The position numbers and the translations under genes are program-made. 64,000 bases of DNA, taken from the NCBI GenBank assembly GCA_014905825.1, contig JACGCN010000034.1, forward strand, positions 538,003 through 602,002, given 5' to 3'. The stretch is from Lyophyllum atratum. Taxonomy: Eukaryota > Basidiomycota > Agaricomycetes > Agaricales > Lyophyllaceae. The notes below the pieces were generated by a model. It ran no database searches. It saw nothing but the letters and a program-made list of their open reading frames with translations, and was not told the origin of the DNA. Of this stretch, positions 12,483 through 24,329 are shown piece after piece. Numbering within the stretch: position 1 is the first letter of the stretch; every line of letters begins with the position of its first letter.

Positions 12483-13715
12483 TTAGGAACGCAAGGCCAA
12501 AGCCTCCTCCAGCTCGTCGTCATCAGTCATCAGCGTAGTCGGGGGTGGCGCGTTGCCGTATAGGAATCGTTGGACAACGATTGCTAAAACGAAATAAGGA
12601 CCTTGATGTAACATACAGCAAGTAATTCTTACCGCAATCGATCGATAGTTGGAAGATGGCACACACTTTGAATTGAAGTGGCGATCCCTGGGCGAAGAAG
12701 TATATGGTTCTACGGTGAATGTGAGAGGGATAACGTCGTGAGGAGAATTAATCGTACTTGAAAGCGTCACCGCCTGTCCAGCCGACCAGCGTCGACATTC
12801 GGAAGCCATATAAGGACTTTTGTCGGTAGTTGCTATTTACCTGTTGAGCGATTTGGCCAAGCGTGTGTAAGGATATAATTTACCTGATGAGTTGTGGTAT
12901 TGGGAGCGTGCTCTCGAGTCCTAGCGCTACAAAGCCAAGGATGGAAACGTATACTTCCGAACGGCCGAGGATCAGGAAGAGGATGGCCTGACACAGGCTA
13001 CAAGAAGATGTGAGTAGGGTTTATGGCAGACAGTGAAAAAGACGTACATGAAGCCCGCCAAAAACTCGATATATTGGGTGTAACTTGGCCATTGCCAAAA
13101 TGAAAGTGGACGCCTGGATCCTCCATACGCTTCTGGGCTCAACCCTGGGCGGTAGTGTATACAGATATAGAGAAGTGCCAGCTAGAAGTGATGATTGTCG
13201 TAGATTGAACACAAAGGAAGGTGATCCCAAGGAAGGTGCTCGGGGCAACACGCACCTGAGCCAGTATCATCAAAATTGACTGCACCAGCAGTGCGAATTC
13301 GAAACGATTCCTACGTGTATCCTGCTCTAGTGAAGTTATCTCGAGATTATGGATGAGAGGCGTACCCTAGCCAGAAGAAACATCTCGTGATATTGGCTAT
13401 TAAGCTATGAGGAATGGCCCATCAGAACGGTGCCCTGCTAGCTAAACGGGTGATAGGTACAGGATTCCGCAGACGTCATGAGAGAAGCCTGTCGAGTCCC
13501 TATACAGAGAGAGGCCAGTCAGTAGCTGACGAATAATTTAAGGGAGATGGACGCGCTTCTTTCGTATTATTGACACGGCCTGGTCAGCATAGACCTAGGT
13601 GAATGACGAAGACATGTTAACAGTCGGAATCTGCCTTTTAGAGAGTGTTTAAGCAGACCAGAGGAGGCCCCACGGCCATGCCCGTGGAGGCCAAGGTCGA
13701 AATCCAGGAAGACAT
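12483..13715 (-). CDS. ANY1: PQ-loop membrane protein, ANY1/PQLC1 (SLC66A2) type
   Basis: Multi-pass Golgi/endosomal membrane protein. Yeast ANY1 antagonises the Neo1/Drs2 phospholipid flippases, and human PQLC1 is the counterpart. Joining about ten short exons gives a protein that tracks human PQLC1 along its length: GPPLVYADQAVSIIRKK, DSTGFSHDVCGILLIAN, FWLGNRFEFALLVQS, the second PQ loop LESTLPIPQLISNYRQKS, then GWTGGDAFKTIYFF and SPLQFKVCAIFQLSID. It ends in an acidic cytosolic tail (MTDDDELEEALALRS). The first PQ dipeptide reads DQ, a divergence. The start is set at the ATG at 13715 (MSSWISTLAS). One intron (13500-13556) seems to be GC-AG. It is head-to-head with VRG4, 248 bp apart. Confidence 0.85.
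13500..13556 (-). other. Apparent GC-AG intron in the PQ-loop gene
   Basis: Read on the minus strand, the exon ends ...AAGAA and the intron starts GCGCGT and ends TATAG. Only this join gives RKK-DSTGFS, the loop conserved with PQLC1 (NADGFS). The nearby GT at 13553-13552 (reading GTCCAT) puts the frame out and hits a stop. The base before the GC is A rather than the usual G, so a sequence error is possible. Confidence 0.55.
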
Positions 13716-13963
13716 GAGCGCAGGAGGAAAGGGAGGTGGAGGCGAAGACGAGTTGGTGTCACGTGTACATAGCTTTATTACATGCTTCCCGACCACCTCG
13801 TCCACAACGACGGTCATCAGGAGGCCCATTCCTACCGGGCCATTAATACCTAGACTAACACCATAATTCCTAACGACCATCAACGAACCGGTGTGATACT
13901 CCAACCCGTCCACTCTTTATATTCTAGGCTACCCCAACCTGTGAAGCATTCAAGCTGTCACAC

Positions 13964-15542
13964 ATGGGTGGTCGAGATAGATCGCCAGCAACCGAGGACG
14001 ATGTAGCGGAGGTGAAGAAGGCACTGGCCACGGGGGCGTTGAAAGAGCCACAGGGGTCCGCGGGTGAGCTTGTGTGCTTGCTACGAAGATTCTTGGGCTA
14101 ACCTGTGAGATAGTGCCACCAATATTGTGTTATTGCTGCGCTTCCATTCTTATGACGGTGGTGAACAAGGTAAGCCGCCTTTCATTGCATTTGCTACTGA
14201 CAGATCAATTGACTGACCACCGATTCGTGACTTACAGTTCGTTGTGTCTGGTGCAGACTTTTCCATGAACTTTCTCTTGCTGGCGATGCAATCTACAGTC
14301 TGCGTTTCCTGTGTACTCCTTGCGAAGAAGACTGGCCTGATAAGATTCCGACCTTTCGACTTCAAAGACGCGAAGGCTTGGTTTCCTATCAGTGCATTGC
14401 TCGTGAGCGTCATATATACTGGCTCAAAAAGTCTGGTGAGCGGAAAATTGAATTCATTATTATCTGCCAGCCGACTAAGCGAAGAAATCGTTGGTAGCAA
14501 TTTCTGAGTATACCGGTATACACAATATTCAAGAATTTAACCATTATCCTTATTGTATGTATCGCTTGGTGCACATGTGGAACCTGCTAATTGAATCTGG
14601 ACGCTAAGGCATACGGTGAAGTCATCTGGTTTGATGGTCGCATTACCGGCTTGACTTTTGTTTCGTTCATATTCATGGTGAGTCTCCTTTAACATGGATA
14701 TAATTTGCCTCTCACATAGGAACAGGTGATTTCGTCCGTCATTGCGGCATGGACAGACGTTTCGAACGCGTTGGAAAGCCCCATCTCCCCAGGAAACGGT
14801 GTCGCTGGTTTAGAATCGTTTAGTGGCGTTGTGCGCGAACTCAATATTGGCTATCTTTGGATGCTCATAAACTGCCTTACGAGCGCTGGCTACGTGAGCA
14901 CTATCCCATATTAAGGGTGATACCTCTCGGCTAACCATTAGCGCCACACAGGTGCTAGCAATGCGGAAGCGGATAAAAGCCACAGGATTCTCAGACTGGG
15001 ATTCTATGTTTTACAACAATTTGCTGTGTATCCCTGTTCTAGCTGTTTGCTCGATTACAGTAGAAGATTGGGGTAAAGACAGTTTTGCTATGAACTTGTG
15101 AGTGCCTTGTCAGATTGCCAGGGTCCATAATATGACGACATCCCATAATCAGTCCCCAGGAGACACGGACTTTCCTTTTGACAGTCATTGCTTTCTCAGG
15201 AGCAGCTGCGGTGGGAATCTCGTACACCACGGCGTGGTGTATCAGGGTGACGAGCAGCACGACGTACAGGTGGGCCTTCTCCATCAGACCGCAGCTGCAC
15301 CGATTGACCGTGACTGCAGCATGGTGGGAGCTCTGAACAAACTACCTGTGGCTGCATCTGGGATGTTATTCTTTGGGGACCCTGTCACGCCAGGCTCAGT
15401 GTCTGCTGTAAGCGTCGGATTTGTTGCGGGGCTGATATACTCTGTGGCCAAGAATAATCAGAAGAAGATGGAGCATCGAAAGGAAGCTGATACACTTATA
15501 CCCTTGGTGAATCGCGGGCAGTATTTGTCCGAGAAGCGATAG
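13964..15542 (+). CDS. VRG4: GDP-mannose transporter (VRG4/GMT)
   Basis: Golgi nucleotide-sugar antiporter that exchanges cytosolic GDP-mannose for luminal GMP and feeds mannosylation of proteins and lipids. The ATG at 13964 gives [13 protein letters not shown]. Spliced exons read [14 protein letters not shown], then [19 protein letters not shown], a family signature. The two substrate motifs known from yeast Vrg4 are both present: FYNN ([10 protein letters not shown]) and GALNK ([10 protein letters not shown]). Around ten membrane segments are expected. The exon at 15153-15274 must be read in the frame [17 protein letters not shown], ending ...TSSTTYS. The long open frame there is only a shadow. 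The tail [10 protein letters not shown] is basic and cytosolic. It shares a divergent promoter with the PQ-loop gene. Confidence 0.95.
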
Positions 15543-16349
15543 ACTCGAGACGAATTATCCAGTGCGGTCCATTCCCACCAGCTGTAGCAACACGCTTATT
15601 GTTCATTGATGCAGGTGGCATCCTAGCCAGGATTTTAGAGGCTCCGCTGCGGGATAGCCATTGTCCTCGCGGTATATTTGACGGCTATGACGCATCGCTC
15701 GTTCGTTATCGAACACGTTCCAGTAGTAGGCCCCTCTCACGCCTACCGATGGTTCTAAAGCGCTGGGCATAGGCTCTAACGCCGCAACCCCTGCGCATGG
15801 CGGCACGATGGTAGATTTGACTTTGCATACGCTCAGCGCGTTCAGATACTGTCAATAGAATCCTATCGTACTTGCCAACGTGATGTCTCCCCTTCAGATT
15901 AGCGCAGCGCGTCTTGGCAAGGCGGCGGCGATAAGCGTGGAGACGTCAAGCTCTCACCAACAGTCCTGCTAGTACAAGCTCGTCGAATATGTGCGACACT
16001 TGTCCTCGTGAAAAGACGGATCATGCTTGTGCATCGCGGGATTCCGGGTGTCCTGGAGGGATCTAAGGTGTTTTTGTGTGATTCACTATCACATGAGGAG
16101 CCGGGACAGGGAATTGCGACGTGGGACGTGACGGGTACGGAATTTGAGCGGCAAGAGTCCACGGAGTTGTGTATAATATAACCAGAGCAGGACCCACCTC
16201 GTTCTCTAACCTCAACCACCATCGTCGTTGAGCTTTTATCGTGTTTCCATCGTTATCTACCGTGATCTGCAAACATTACTACATCCGTCTCGGATTCGCA
16301 TCCCCGAAGACCTGAATATCCGTTCTCCAGAGGCTTACTCCCTGCAACC
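15543..16349. other. Intergenic, upstream of pyruvate carboxylase
   Basis: No gene recognised. The last 150 bp before 16350 presumably contain the pyruvate carboxylase promoter and leader. Short frames on both strands have no protein-like pattern. Confidence 0.5.
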
Positions 16350-19300
16350 ATGGCCTCTCCGCAGACCTCAACACTGCATCCCCCTAGACTGTCCGGTCTC
16401 TTCGCCGGGTCGCCCAGTGCACCCGGCACCCCCGTACACTCCATCCAGACGATGAGGAGAAAGGCTGCTGGTCATGGAGGACCATTGACAAAGATCCTCG
16501 TCGCCAATCGTGGTGTACGTACCATATCCATGCTCCCCTGTCGCCCTCCATAACCTACGTAATGCACAGGAAATCGCAATTCGCGTTTTCCGGACCGCCC
16601 ATGAGTTAGCGATGCATACAGTTGCAATCTATTCTTACGAGGATCGCTTATCGGCTCATCGTCAGAAGGTGCGATCTCGACAGATTAAAAGATCGCATTC
16701 CTTCTAATTCTCGAAACGTACAAAGTCCGATGAGGCATACCAGGTCGGAAAGGGTCTCACTCCTGTCGGTGCATATCTTGCGCAGGAAGATATCATCAAG
16801 ATTGCTCTGGAGCATGGAGTGGACATGATCCATCCAGGGTGCGTTCCATCACTTCAATCGGTGTTGAACACTCTGCTGAATCCACAGACTCAAGATATGG
16901 CTTCTTGGCTGAGAACGCTGAATTCGCGAGAAAGGTTGAGCAAGCGGGAATTGCGTTTGTTGGACCCACCCCCGAGGTCATCGACGGACTTGGTGACAAG
17001 ACTAAAGCGCGTACACTTGGTCAGCTTGAACGTTTGAATTTTGAGGATAGCGCTGAAGTCATTCTCCAGCAATGAAGGTTGGAGTTCCCGTTGTCCCTGG
17101 AACGCCAGGACCTGTCGACAGCTACACCGATGGTGCATCGTTCATTGAGGAATACGGATTCCCAGGTATGAATTCCTACCAGCTGCTCCTTTTGAATACT
17201 CAATTATGAACAAAACCAGTCATTATCAAGGCTGCCATGGGTGGCGGCGGTCGCGGTATGCGCGTTGTCCGTGAGCAATCCGACTTCAAATCCTCCTTTG
17301 AGCGCGCAGTTAGCGAGGCCAAGTCGGCTTTCGGTGATGGAACGGTTTTCATTGAGCGTTTCCTTGAACGCCCGCGTCACATCGAGGTGCAGATCCTGGC
17401 TGACGCTCAGGGCAACACCATCCATCTCTTTGAGCGTGACTGCTCTGTTCAGCGGCGCCACCAGAAGGTCGTAGAAGTAGCGCCGGCTACTCACTTGCCG
17501 GAGGAGGTCAGGCAGGCGATCTTGGCCGACGCCATCAAGTTGGCGAAGAGTGTTGGGTACAGGAATGCAGGAACTGCTGAATTCTTGGTAGATCAGATGG
17601 GCAGGCACTACTTCATCGAGATCAACCCTCGTATACAAGTGGAGCATACCATCACTGGTGTGTTACAGTATAATATAACCTTACACAGCTACTCACTAAC
17701 GCCCGCTTTCCAGAGGAAATCACTGGTATCGATATCGTTGCGGCTCAAATTCAGATTGCCGCTGGTGCCACTCTTCCTCAACTTGGTCTCACACAAGATG
17801 CTATTACGAAACGCGGCTTTGCCATCCAGTGCCGTATTACCACAGAAGATGCTTCCCAAAGCTTCCAGCCTGACACCGGGAAGATTGAGGTATACCGTAG
17901 TGCGGGTGGTAACGGCGTCCGCCTTGATGCTAGCTCTGGCTTTGCAGGAGCCCAAATCACGGTCAGCGTTGTTCTGGACTCGGTGACCACGATATGCTCA
18001 CTAGAATTCAATATAGCCCCATTATGACAGTTTGTTAGTGAAATGCACGGTCAGCGGGACTACATACGAGGTCGCTCGCCGCAAGATGCTTCGCGCTCTT
18101 GTGGAGTTCCGTATTCGTGGTGTCAAGACCAATATTCCTTTCCTCTTCCGCCTGCTTACCCATGACGTCTTCATTGGAGGCAAAACATGGACTACTGTCA
18201 GTCTGTTTGCTCACTTGCGACCATCACCTGTCTGACTTCATGCTGGCCTACAGTTCATCGACGACACCCCCGATCTCTTCAAATTGGTCCAGAGCCAAAA
18301 CCGCGCGCAGAAGTTGTTGGCATATCTTGGAGATCTCGCCGTCAATGGAAGTTCCATCGCGGGTCAAATAGTAAGTTGTCAGGCTGTATGTAACCCATGT
18401 CATTTCTCAATCCTATGTTAGGGAGAACCTGGCTTGAAGACAGACATCGTTATTCCTCAACTGCAAAGCCGTGAGGATCCCGACAATGGACCTCCTCTTG
18501 ATCCATATGTCCCCTGCACTGTCGGGTGGCGCAATATCATCGTCGAGCAGGGTCCGGACGCCTTCGCGAAAGCCGTTCGTGACTATCCTGGGTGCTTGAT
18601 CATGGACACAACCTGGCGTGATGCCCATCAGTCGCTGCTTGCAACCCGCCTGCGCACTATTGACATGGTCAACATCGCGAAAGAGACCAGTTATGCGTTG
18701 GCGAACGCGTACAGTTTGGAGTGCTGGGGTGGCGCAACCTTCGATGTCGCCATGCGCTTCTTATACGAGGACCCTTGGGAACGCCTTGTATGTCCCTGAA
18801 ATTTTTCACTTTGGATGCCTGGTTGAATATCGTGTCCAGAGGAAACTCCGTACCTTGGTGCCCAACATTCCTTTCCAGGCCCTCGTCCGTGGCGCCAACG
18901 GTGTGGGATATACGAGCTATCCGTGGGTGCAGGACTAGTATCCAGAAACGTCTTTTCCTTACCTCATCGTCCAGTGACAATGCGATCTATGACTTCTCGA
19001 AGAAGGCGGTCGAGAATGGTCTGGACATCTTCCGTGTTTTCGACTCTTTGAACTATATCGGTGAGTAATTCATCCCGTTAGCATCGTGGTATCAAGTTTT
19101 GACGGAATTCCTGGCAGACAACGCAAGTAGCGTGCTCTGAGGGCTCGGCCTACACTGACCTCGTTTACTTACAGATGCGTCTGGGTATCGATGCTGCCAA
19201 GAAGGCTGGAGGCGTCGTAGAAGCAGTTGTTTGCTACAGCGGTGACTGCGCGAGCCCCAAGGAGACAAAGTATACTCTTAAGTACTACCTTGACTTCGTT

Positions 19301-21348
19301 CAAGAACTTGTTACGGAGGGCATCCACGTCCTCGGCGTGAAAGATATGGCTGGTTTGTTGAAGCCGGAGGCTGCCAAGCTGTAAGTGTATTATGCTGTAT
19401 CAATTAAGGACCGCGACTAAAGTGAAACTCGTCGATAGCCTTATTGGTGCTATTAGGAAAGCACACCCCGACCTTCCCATCCACGTCCACTCGCACGATA
19501 CTGCCGGTATTGCCGCCGCTAGCATGATTGCCTGTGCCGCGGCTGGTGCCGATGTTGTCGACGTTGCTATTGATAGTCAGCTACCTTTCCTCATTTATGC
19601 TGATCAAAAACTTATGGAAGGTCTCATGTAGGCATGTCTGGCCTGACTTCTCAGCCTTCTATGGGTGCGGTATGTATGGCTCTGGAGCAGACCGGCATGG
19701 GGACCGGCATCCGTTATCACGATATCCAAGCCCTCAACCTTTATTGGAGCCAAGTTCGCATGCTTTACGGCTGCTTCGAGGCCAACGTCCGGGCTTCCGA
19801 TTCCAGCGTTTTCGACCATGAGATGCCGGGCGGGCAGTACACGAACCTCATGGTACGCAGAGTCACCCCTTTGGTCGTCTCCTGTTGTTCACGAGCCTTT
19901 CGGATAGTTCCAAGCTACCCAACTGGGTCTCGGGTTGCAATGGACAGGTAAAATCTCAGTCTCATCTCCCGATATGAGTCGTTGACGCCAACAACGTTTT
20001 CAGAGATCAAGCGGAAATACATCGAAGCTAACGAACTCGTACGTTACTCCCCTTCTGCTGATGGAATATCAGACTGAAAAAGTCCTTCACAGTGCGGGAG
20101 GATCATCAAGGTATGACCACCTATCCGAGACCATGGATAGGGATTAATGTCAAACAAAAATTCACATAGGTCACACCTTCGTCCAAAGTCGTGGGCGACT
20201 TCGCGCAATGGATGACCTCCAATTCCTTCTCCAAGGAGGACGTCCTTGCTCGGGCTGAATCCCTGGACTTCCCATCGTCTGTCGTTGAGTTCTTCCAGGG
20301 TTACCTCGGACAACCTGTGGGAGGTTTCCCAGAGCCTCTGCGCACGCAGATCATCAGGAATAAACCAAGAATCGATGGCCGTCCGGGTGCAGGTATGGAA
20401 CCTCTTGACTTCAAGAAGATCAAGGCGGAGTTGCGGAGTAAGTTCGGGAAACATATCACGGATGCGGACGTTACATCCTATGTCATGTATCCGAAGGTGC
20501 GCACCTAATTGCTATCTGGGGTTTTCCATGCTTATTAACGTTATCGCCGTGCGCAGGTCTTCGAGGAGTACCAGGGCTTCATCGAGAAGTATGGCGATCT
20601 TAGGTCAGTTCTCTTGTTGTGGTTCCCTATCATATATATATATACTCATGATCACACACACGATAGCGTCATTCCCACAAGGTACTTCTTGGGACGTCCC
20701 GAGATTGGGGAGGAAATGCACATCTCCATCGAGAAAGGAAAGACCTTGATTATTCGCCTCATGGCTGTGGGGCCTGTGGTTGAGGGTCGGGCTCAGCGCG
20801 ATGTCTGGTTCGAAGTCAATGGAGAGGTATGCGTCAATATAATAGTCAAAATTGGTCCGAGTTGACGTTTATAACCTCCGCGATCTCTGATTAGGTCCGC
20901 CCGGTTGCTGTTGAAGATAAGAATTCGGCCGTCGAAACAGTTTCGCGGGAGAAGGCCACCAGCGATCCTGGTTCTGTTGGGGCACCCATGTCAGGTGTCG
21001 TCGTCGAAGTGCGTGTGAAAGAAGGCCAGGAGATCAAGAAAGGAGATCCTCTATGTGGTGAGTCTCTATCATGCTCTGACAATAGATATCGGCTGAAAAC
21101 GGTTGTTATTCCTAGTCATGAGCGCGATGAAGGTGGATTCAAAACAATCAAGGTTTATCCTGGTTCTGCTGCTGATTGTTGCTATTAGATGGAATCCGCT
21201 GTCACCGCTCCTGTTTCTGGGCACATCAAGCGTGTTGCTGTCCAAGAAGGTATGTAATGTCGCATTTGTCCACCAATGAGTTAACTCTAACTCTCATTAA
21301 GGCGACTCGATCAACCAGGGAGACCTTACTGTGGAGATTGTCCACTAA
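16350..21348 (+). CDS. PYC: Pyruvate carboxylase
   Basis: Biotin enzyme that carboxylates pyruvate to oxaloacetate with ATP and bicarbonate. No clear mitochondrial signal is visible, which fits the cytosolic fungal form. The ATG at 16350 gives [12 protein letters not shown]. Domain order: biotin carboxylase ([18 protein letters not shown]-grasp loop [12 protein letters not shown], then [11 protein letters not shown]); carboxyltransferase ([39 protein letters not shown]); allosteric/tetramerisation region (PRYFLGRP follows the [15 protein letters not shown] exon); biotin carrier ending VMSAMKMES, where the MKM lysine is the biotinylation site. The last residues are [10 protein letters not shown]. 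More than twenty short introns all join in frame, including one directly after the biotinyl AMK codons. Full length, with no defect seen. Confidence 0.97.
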
Positions 21349-21855
21349 TCCGTCCGCCGATAACAATTGTACAGAAAGAAACGTGTTTAGACTATCCTGT
21401 TGTAACCAAGACTCACGACGAGCAAATAAAAGATTCTCTCACACGCATATCATGAAACCTTACGTATCTCCTCCAAAATTTTGTGTACGCCAAGGTCCGT
21501 GGCGCCCAGCCTGAGCTAAGCCTAAACATGATATCGCTGGTGTCGGCGTCTATAATCGTTGGGATGAGATCTGCTGGTTTATCCTGTTCCTCCAAGGAAC
21601 CGTTTCGGCCGCAGATCATGAATCGACGTTCCTTGATAAGTACTTCTGTTGGTATCGGTCCGCAGGGATTAGAGGAACGAATACTGATTGCGATATTGGG
21701 GGATCATCGGAGGTCCACAGCAGATAGGGGAACTAGGTTTCTGCGCCAAACCAGGAAGTAATGATTCATAGCGCTTGAGAAGTTTAAGCAGATCTATATC
21801 GGACCAGGGGGTCGAGCTGCAGCCTTCAGATGTTACAGGTAAATTCCAGTTGCGC
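21349..21855. other. Convergent 3' intergenic region
   Basis: Between the stops of pyruvate carboxylase and nitronate monooxygenase. It presumably holds both 3' untranslated regions. No gene was seen. Confidence 0.5.
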
Positions 21856-23144
21856 TTATTGGAGCAAAGAAGCTGCGGTCTGCAGATGTGCTATACATTC
21901 GTCATGAAGTTCTTCGACAATTTCCTGTGATGAGAGTCATGAACATGAGCATCCAAGAAGAATTTACCGGGCCCCTGACCTTTGCTGGTTGTATCTTATC
22001 CATCAAGCCTACCCCAGTACCAGCCCATATAACAATACGGTTTGCATCGTCTGCCTTCACTCCATCAGCATATCTGCGCCGCAGAGTCTCGATATCGATT
22101 CCCTTTTCGAAGTCAATAACCGTATCTGGATAGGAATTAGGATTCTTCGCATGTGTAATTTTGAGTTCGGTATGCACTGTTACGCAGTCCCCTTCCATCT
22201 ATACCATGAGGCCAACCAAGTGTGTTGCGTGCTTGGTCGAACGCCATCGTACGGACAGATGAGGTCGTGTGCGCGGCGATAAGCGCCTGCCGTTGTGAGT
22301 CCGAATATAGACTTTCTGGGGACAATAGGAAGCGGGTTCCAAGAACAGCACCCGAAGCGCCGAGGGTGAGGAGGGAGGCAACGTGCCCGCCGTGCACCAA
22401 GCCACCTGCACCGAGGACGGGTGGGCCGTCCTTTGGGATAGCAGAAAGGATTTCTGATAATAAAGTAAGGAGGGGTGATGCAGTGCTTGAGCCGTGTCCT
22501 CCAGCTTCATTGCCTGAAAGGAGATCAGTGATATATCTTCAAGGAGATATGAGGAGGGCGCCGAACCTTGAGCTACAATTACATCGGCTTTCCAGTCATG
22601 GAACGCCATAAGCGCCTCTTTCACCGACGTGACCTGAACGAAGATTTTTGTCCCACCAAGTTCACGTTCCGAGGCCCGTATGAATTGAATCCACCGTTGC
22701 AGTTCCGCGCCGAAAGAAAGCCACACGGCCTGGACGTTATTGTCCAGTGCGACGGATAATAATTCTTCGGCAGGCGTGTTCGGCTTCTCGAGTTGCCATC
22801 CAAGATATCCTATACCAATGGGCAGCGGTGATGAAGGGTCAATTTGTAACAGCGAGCGCGCAGTGTCCACCTCGGATCTCAGCTTCTCTAGGCTTTGATA
22901 ACCTTAAGAAGTACCATGTGAGAACATACCACGCAAAGGAGTACTGAACGGGACAGCGCACCGTATGCAATGAATCCCAAGCCTCCTCCTTGGGAAACAC
23001 GAGCGGCCAAGGCGCCTAGGGACATTCGGATCTCGATAGTGCATGCTAAATAAGTGGCTTACCTCCGCTGGCTCCCGCCATGGGGCCGCTTACAATGGGG
23101 GTCCGAAGGCCTATGATGATTAAAGAGTGGTTTGTCTCAATCAT
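21856..23144 (-). CDS. Nitronate monooxygenase (2-nitropropane dioxygenase family)
   Basis: FMN-dependent TIM-barrel enzyme that oxidises alkyl nitronates to carbonyl compounds and nitrite. It detoxifies nitroalkanes such as propionate 3-nitronate. The ATG at 23144 gives MIETNHSLIIIGLRTPIVSG, followed by PMAGASGG and GGGLGFIAYG near the flavin site. The middle carries ADVIVAQGNEAGGHG, the family active-site motif with its histidine. Next come GAGGLVHGGHVASLL and GASGAVLGTRFL, the phosphate-binding part. The tail IVIWAGTGVGLMDKIQPAK-EIVEEL ends at a TAA at 21856-21858. The junction between the first two thirds of exon 2 and LEKLRSEVDTARSLL (around 22880-22950) is ambiguous. The rest joins in frame. 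Confidence 0.9.
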
Positions 23145-23543
23145 TTTTGACCATATAACGGTGCGTACTAAGGAGCCTTGTGAGCCTTGTGGAAACAGAA
23201 GGCATTAATGGCTAGATGATGTAGTGAGTTGTGCTTTCCGACGAGCTGATGATTTATACGAAGCCAGCTTCTATCAAGAAGGCGCGTGCTGCATAAGTCA
23301 CCTTGGATGCTGACTGGAAGAAGGGGGTGTTCGACACTGACAAGGCTGAAATATTGTTCCTGAGAGTACAACTAAGATGTACAGAGGACGTTGGTTAGCG
23401 TACTCGCGATGGATGCAACGACGGGCGCGTTAACGCGATCAAGATCAGCCACAACTTCTGAGCGCTGAGCTTTGGTGTTGTTTGTAAAAATTCAAGGTCT
23501 GTGTTGACCCCATCGTCGTTGAAACTCACAAGCATCGCCCACC
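23145..23543. other. Divergent promoter region, NMO and SmB
   Basis: About 400 bp separate the start codons of the minus-strand monooxygenase and the plus-strand SmB gene. No recognisable gene lies in it. Both promoters are expected here. Confidence 0.5.
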
Positions 23544-24320
23544 ATGGTAAGCCTCGCGTTCTATAGGAGACTGTCCTGATACTGATAGGATCGACTAATG
23601 TTTGTTTCAGCCTCCCCCAAAATCAAAAGGAGGGAAAATGCTCAGTCTCATCAACTGGAGACTGAAAGTCACGATCAACGATGGCCGCGCGTTGACTGGG
23701 CAGATGCTCGCGTTCGATCGTCACATGAATCTCGTTCTCGCGGACTGTGAAGAGTTCAGGCGGGTCAGGCCCAAGAAGAAAGCAGGCGAGGAGTCGGCGC
23801 CCGAACAGGAGATCAAAAGGACATTGGGACTTGTGATACTAAGAGGAGAGACAGTTGTCAGTCTGAGTGTCGAGGGACCGCCACCTGTGGTTGATGAGGA
23901 CAAGAAGAATGCGGTGCGTACTTCAGGATAATTTTTCTTGCGACTACTGATTAGGCTCATAACTTACAGCTTCCTGTTGGACCTGGTCGCGGCATGCCCG
24001 CAGGCCGTGGCATGGGCATGATGCCTCCCAGTAAGGCCTCCATCCAAGACGTAACCTTGAATCCGTGGCTGATGATCGCTTTGTTATAGTGGGACCACCG
24101 TCTCTTGCGAGGCCACCAATGCCGTTTGCACCCCCTGGCATGCCGGGGCCCCCACCCGGATTCAGACCGCCAGGATTCCCACCAGGCATGCCATTCCCCC
24201 CGCCCGCAGGCTTTGCTGGACCTCCTCCTGGGTGAGTGATATCAGCCCACGTTTCCCTGTCATAAGTATGTTCCTGCGCTGACTGCTGTCCATGTCAGTT
24301 TCCAACCTCCCCCGCAATGA
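23544..24320 (+). CDS. SMB1: Small nuclear ribonucleoprotein SmB/B'
   Basis: Core Sm protein of the spliceosomal U1, U2, U4 and U5 snRNPs, acting in the nucleus. The coding part of exon 1 is only the ATG (23544-23546). Intron 23547-23610 follows, and exon 2 starts PPPKSKGGKMLSLINW. Sm1 and Sm2 motifs are visible: RLKVTINDGRALTGQMLAFD, HMNLVLADCEEF, and LGLVILRGETVVSL. A linker then leads to the typical C-terminal Pro/Gly/Met-rich tail (PGRGMPAGRGMGMMPP, then repeated PPG and MPG units) ending PPPQ. The length (about 190 residues) suits fungal SmB. The 3' end converges with a tentative minus-strand gene. Confidence 0.95.
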
Positions 24321-24329
24321 GCGGATCCT

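Noticed and set aside
15102..15542. Long open frame at the 3' end of VRG4 as the real C-terminus
   Set aside because: It reads exon 15153-15274 in the wrong frame. The spliced frame gives the conserved [10 protein letters not shown]...SYTTAW sequence.
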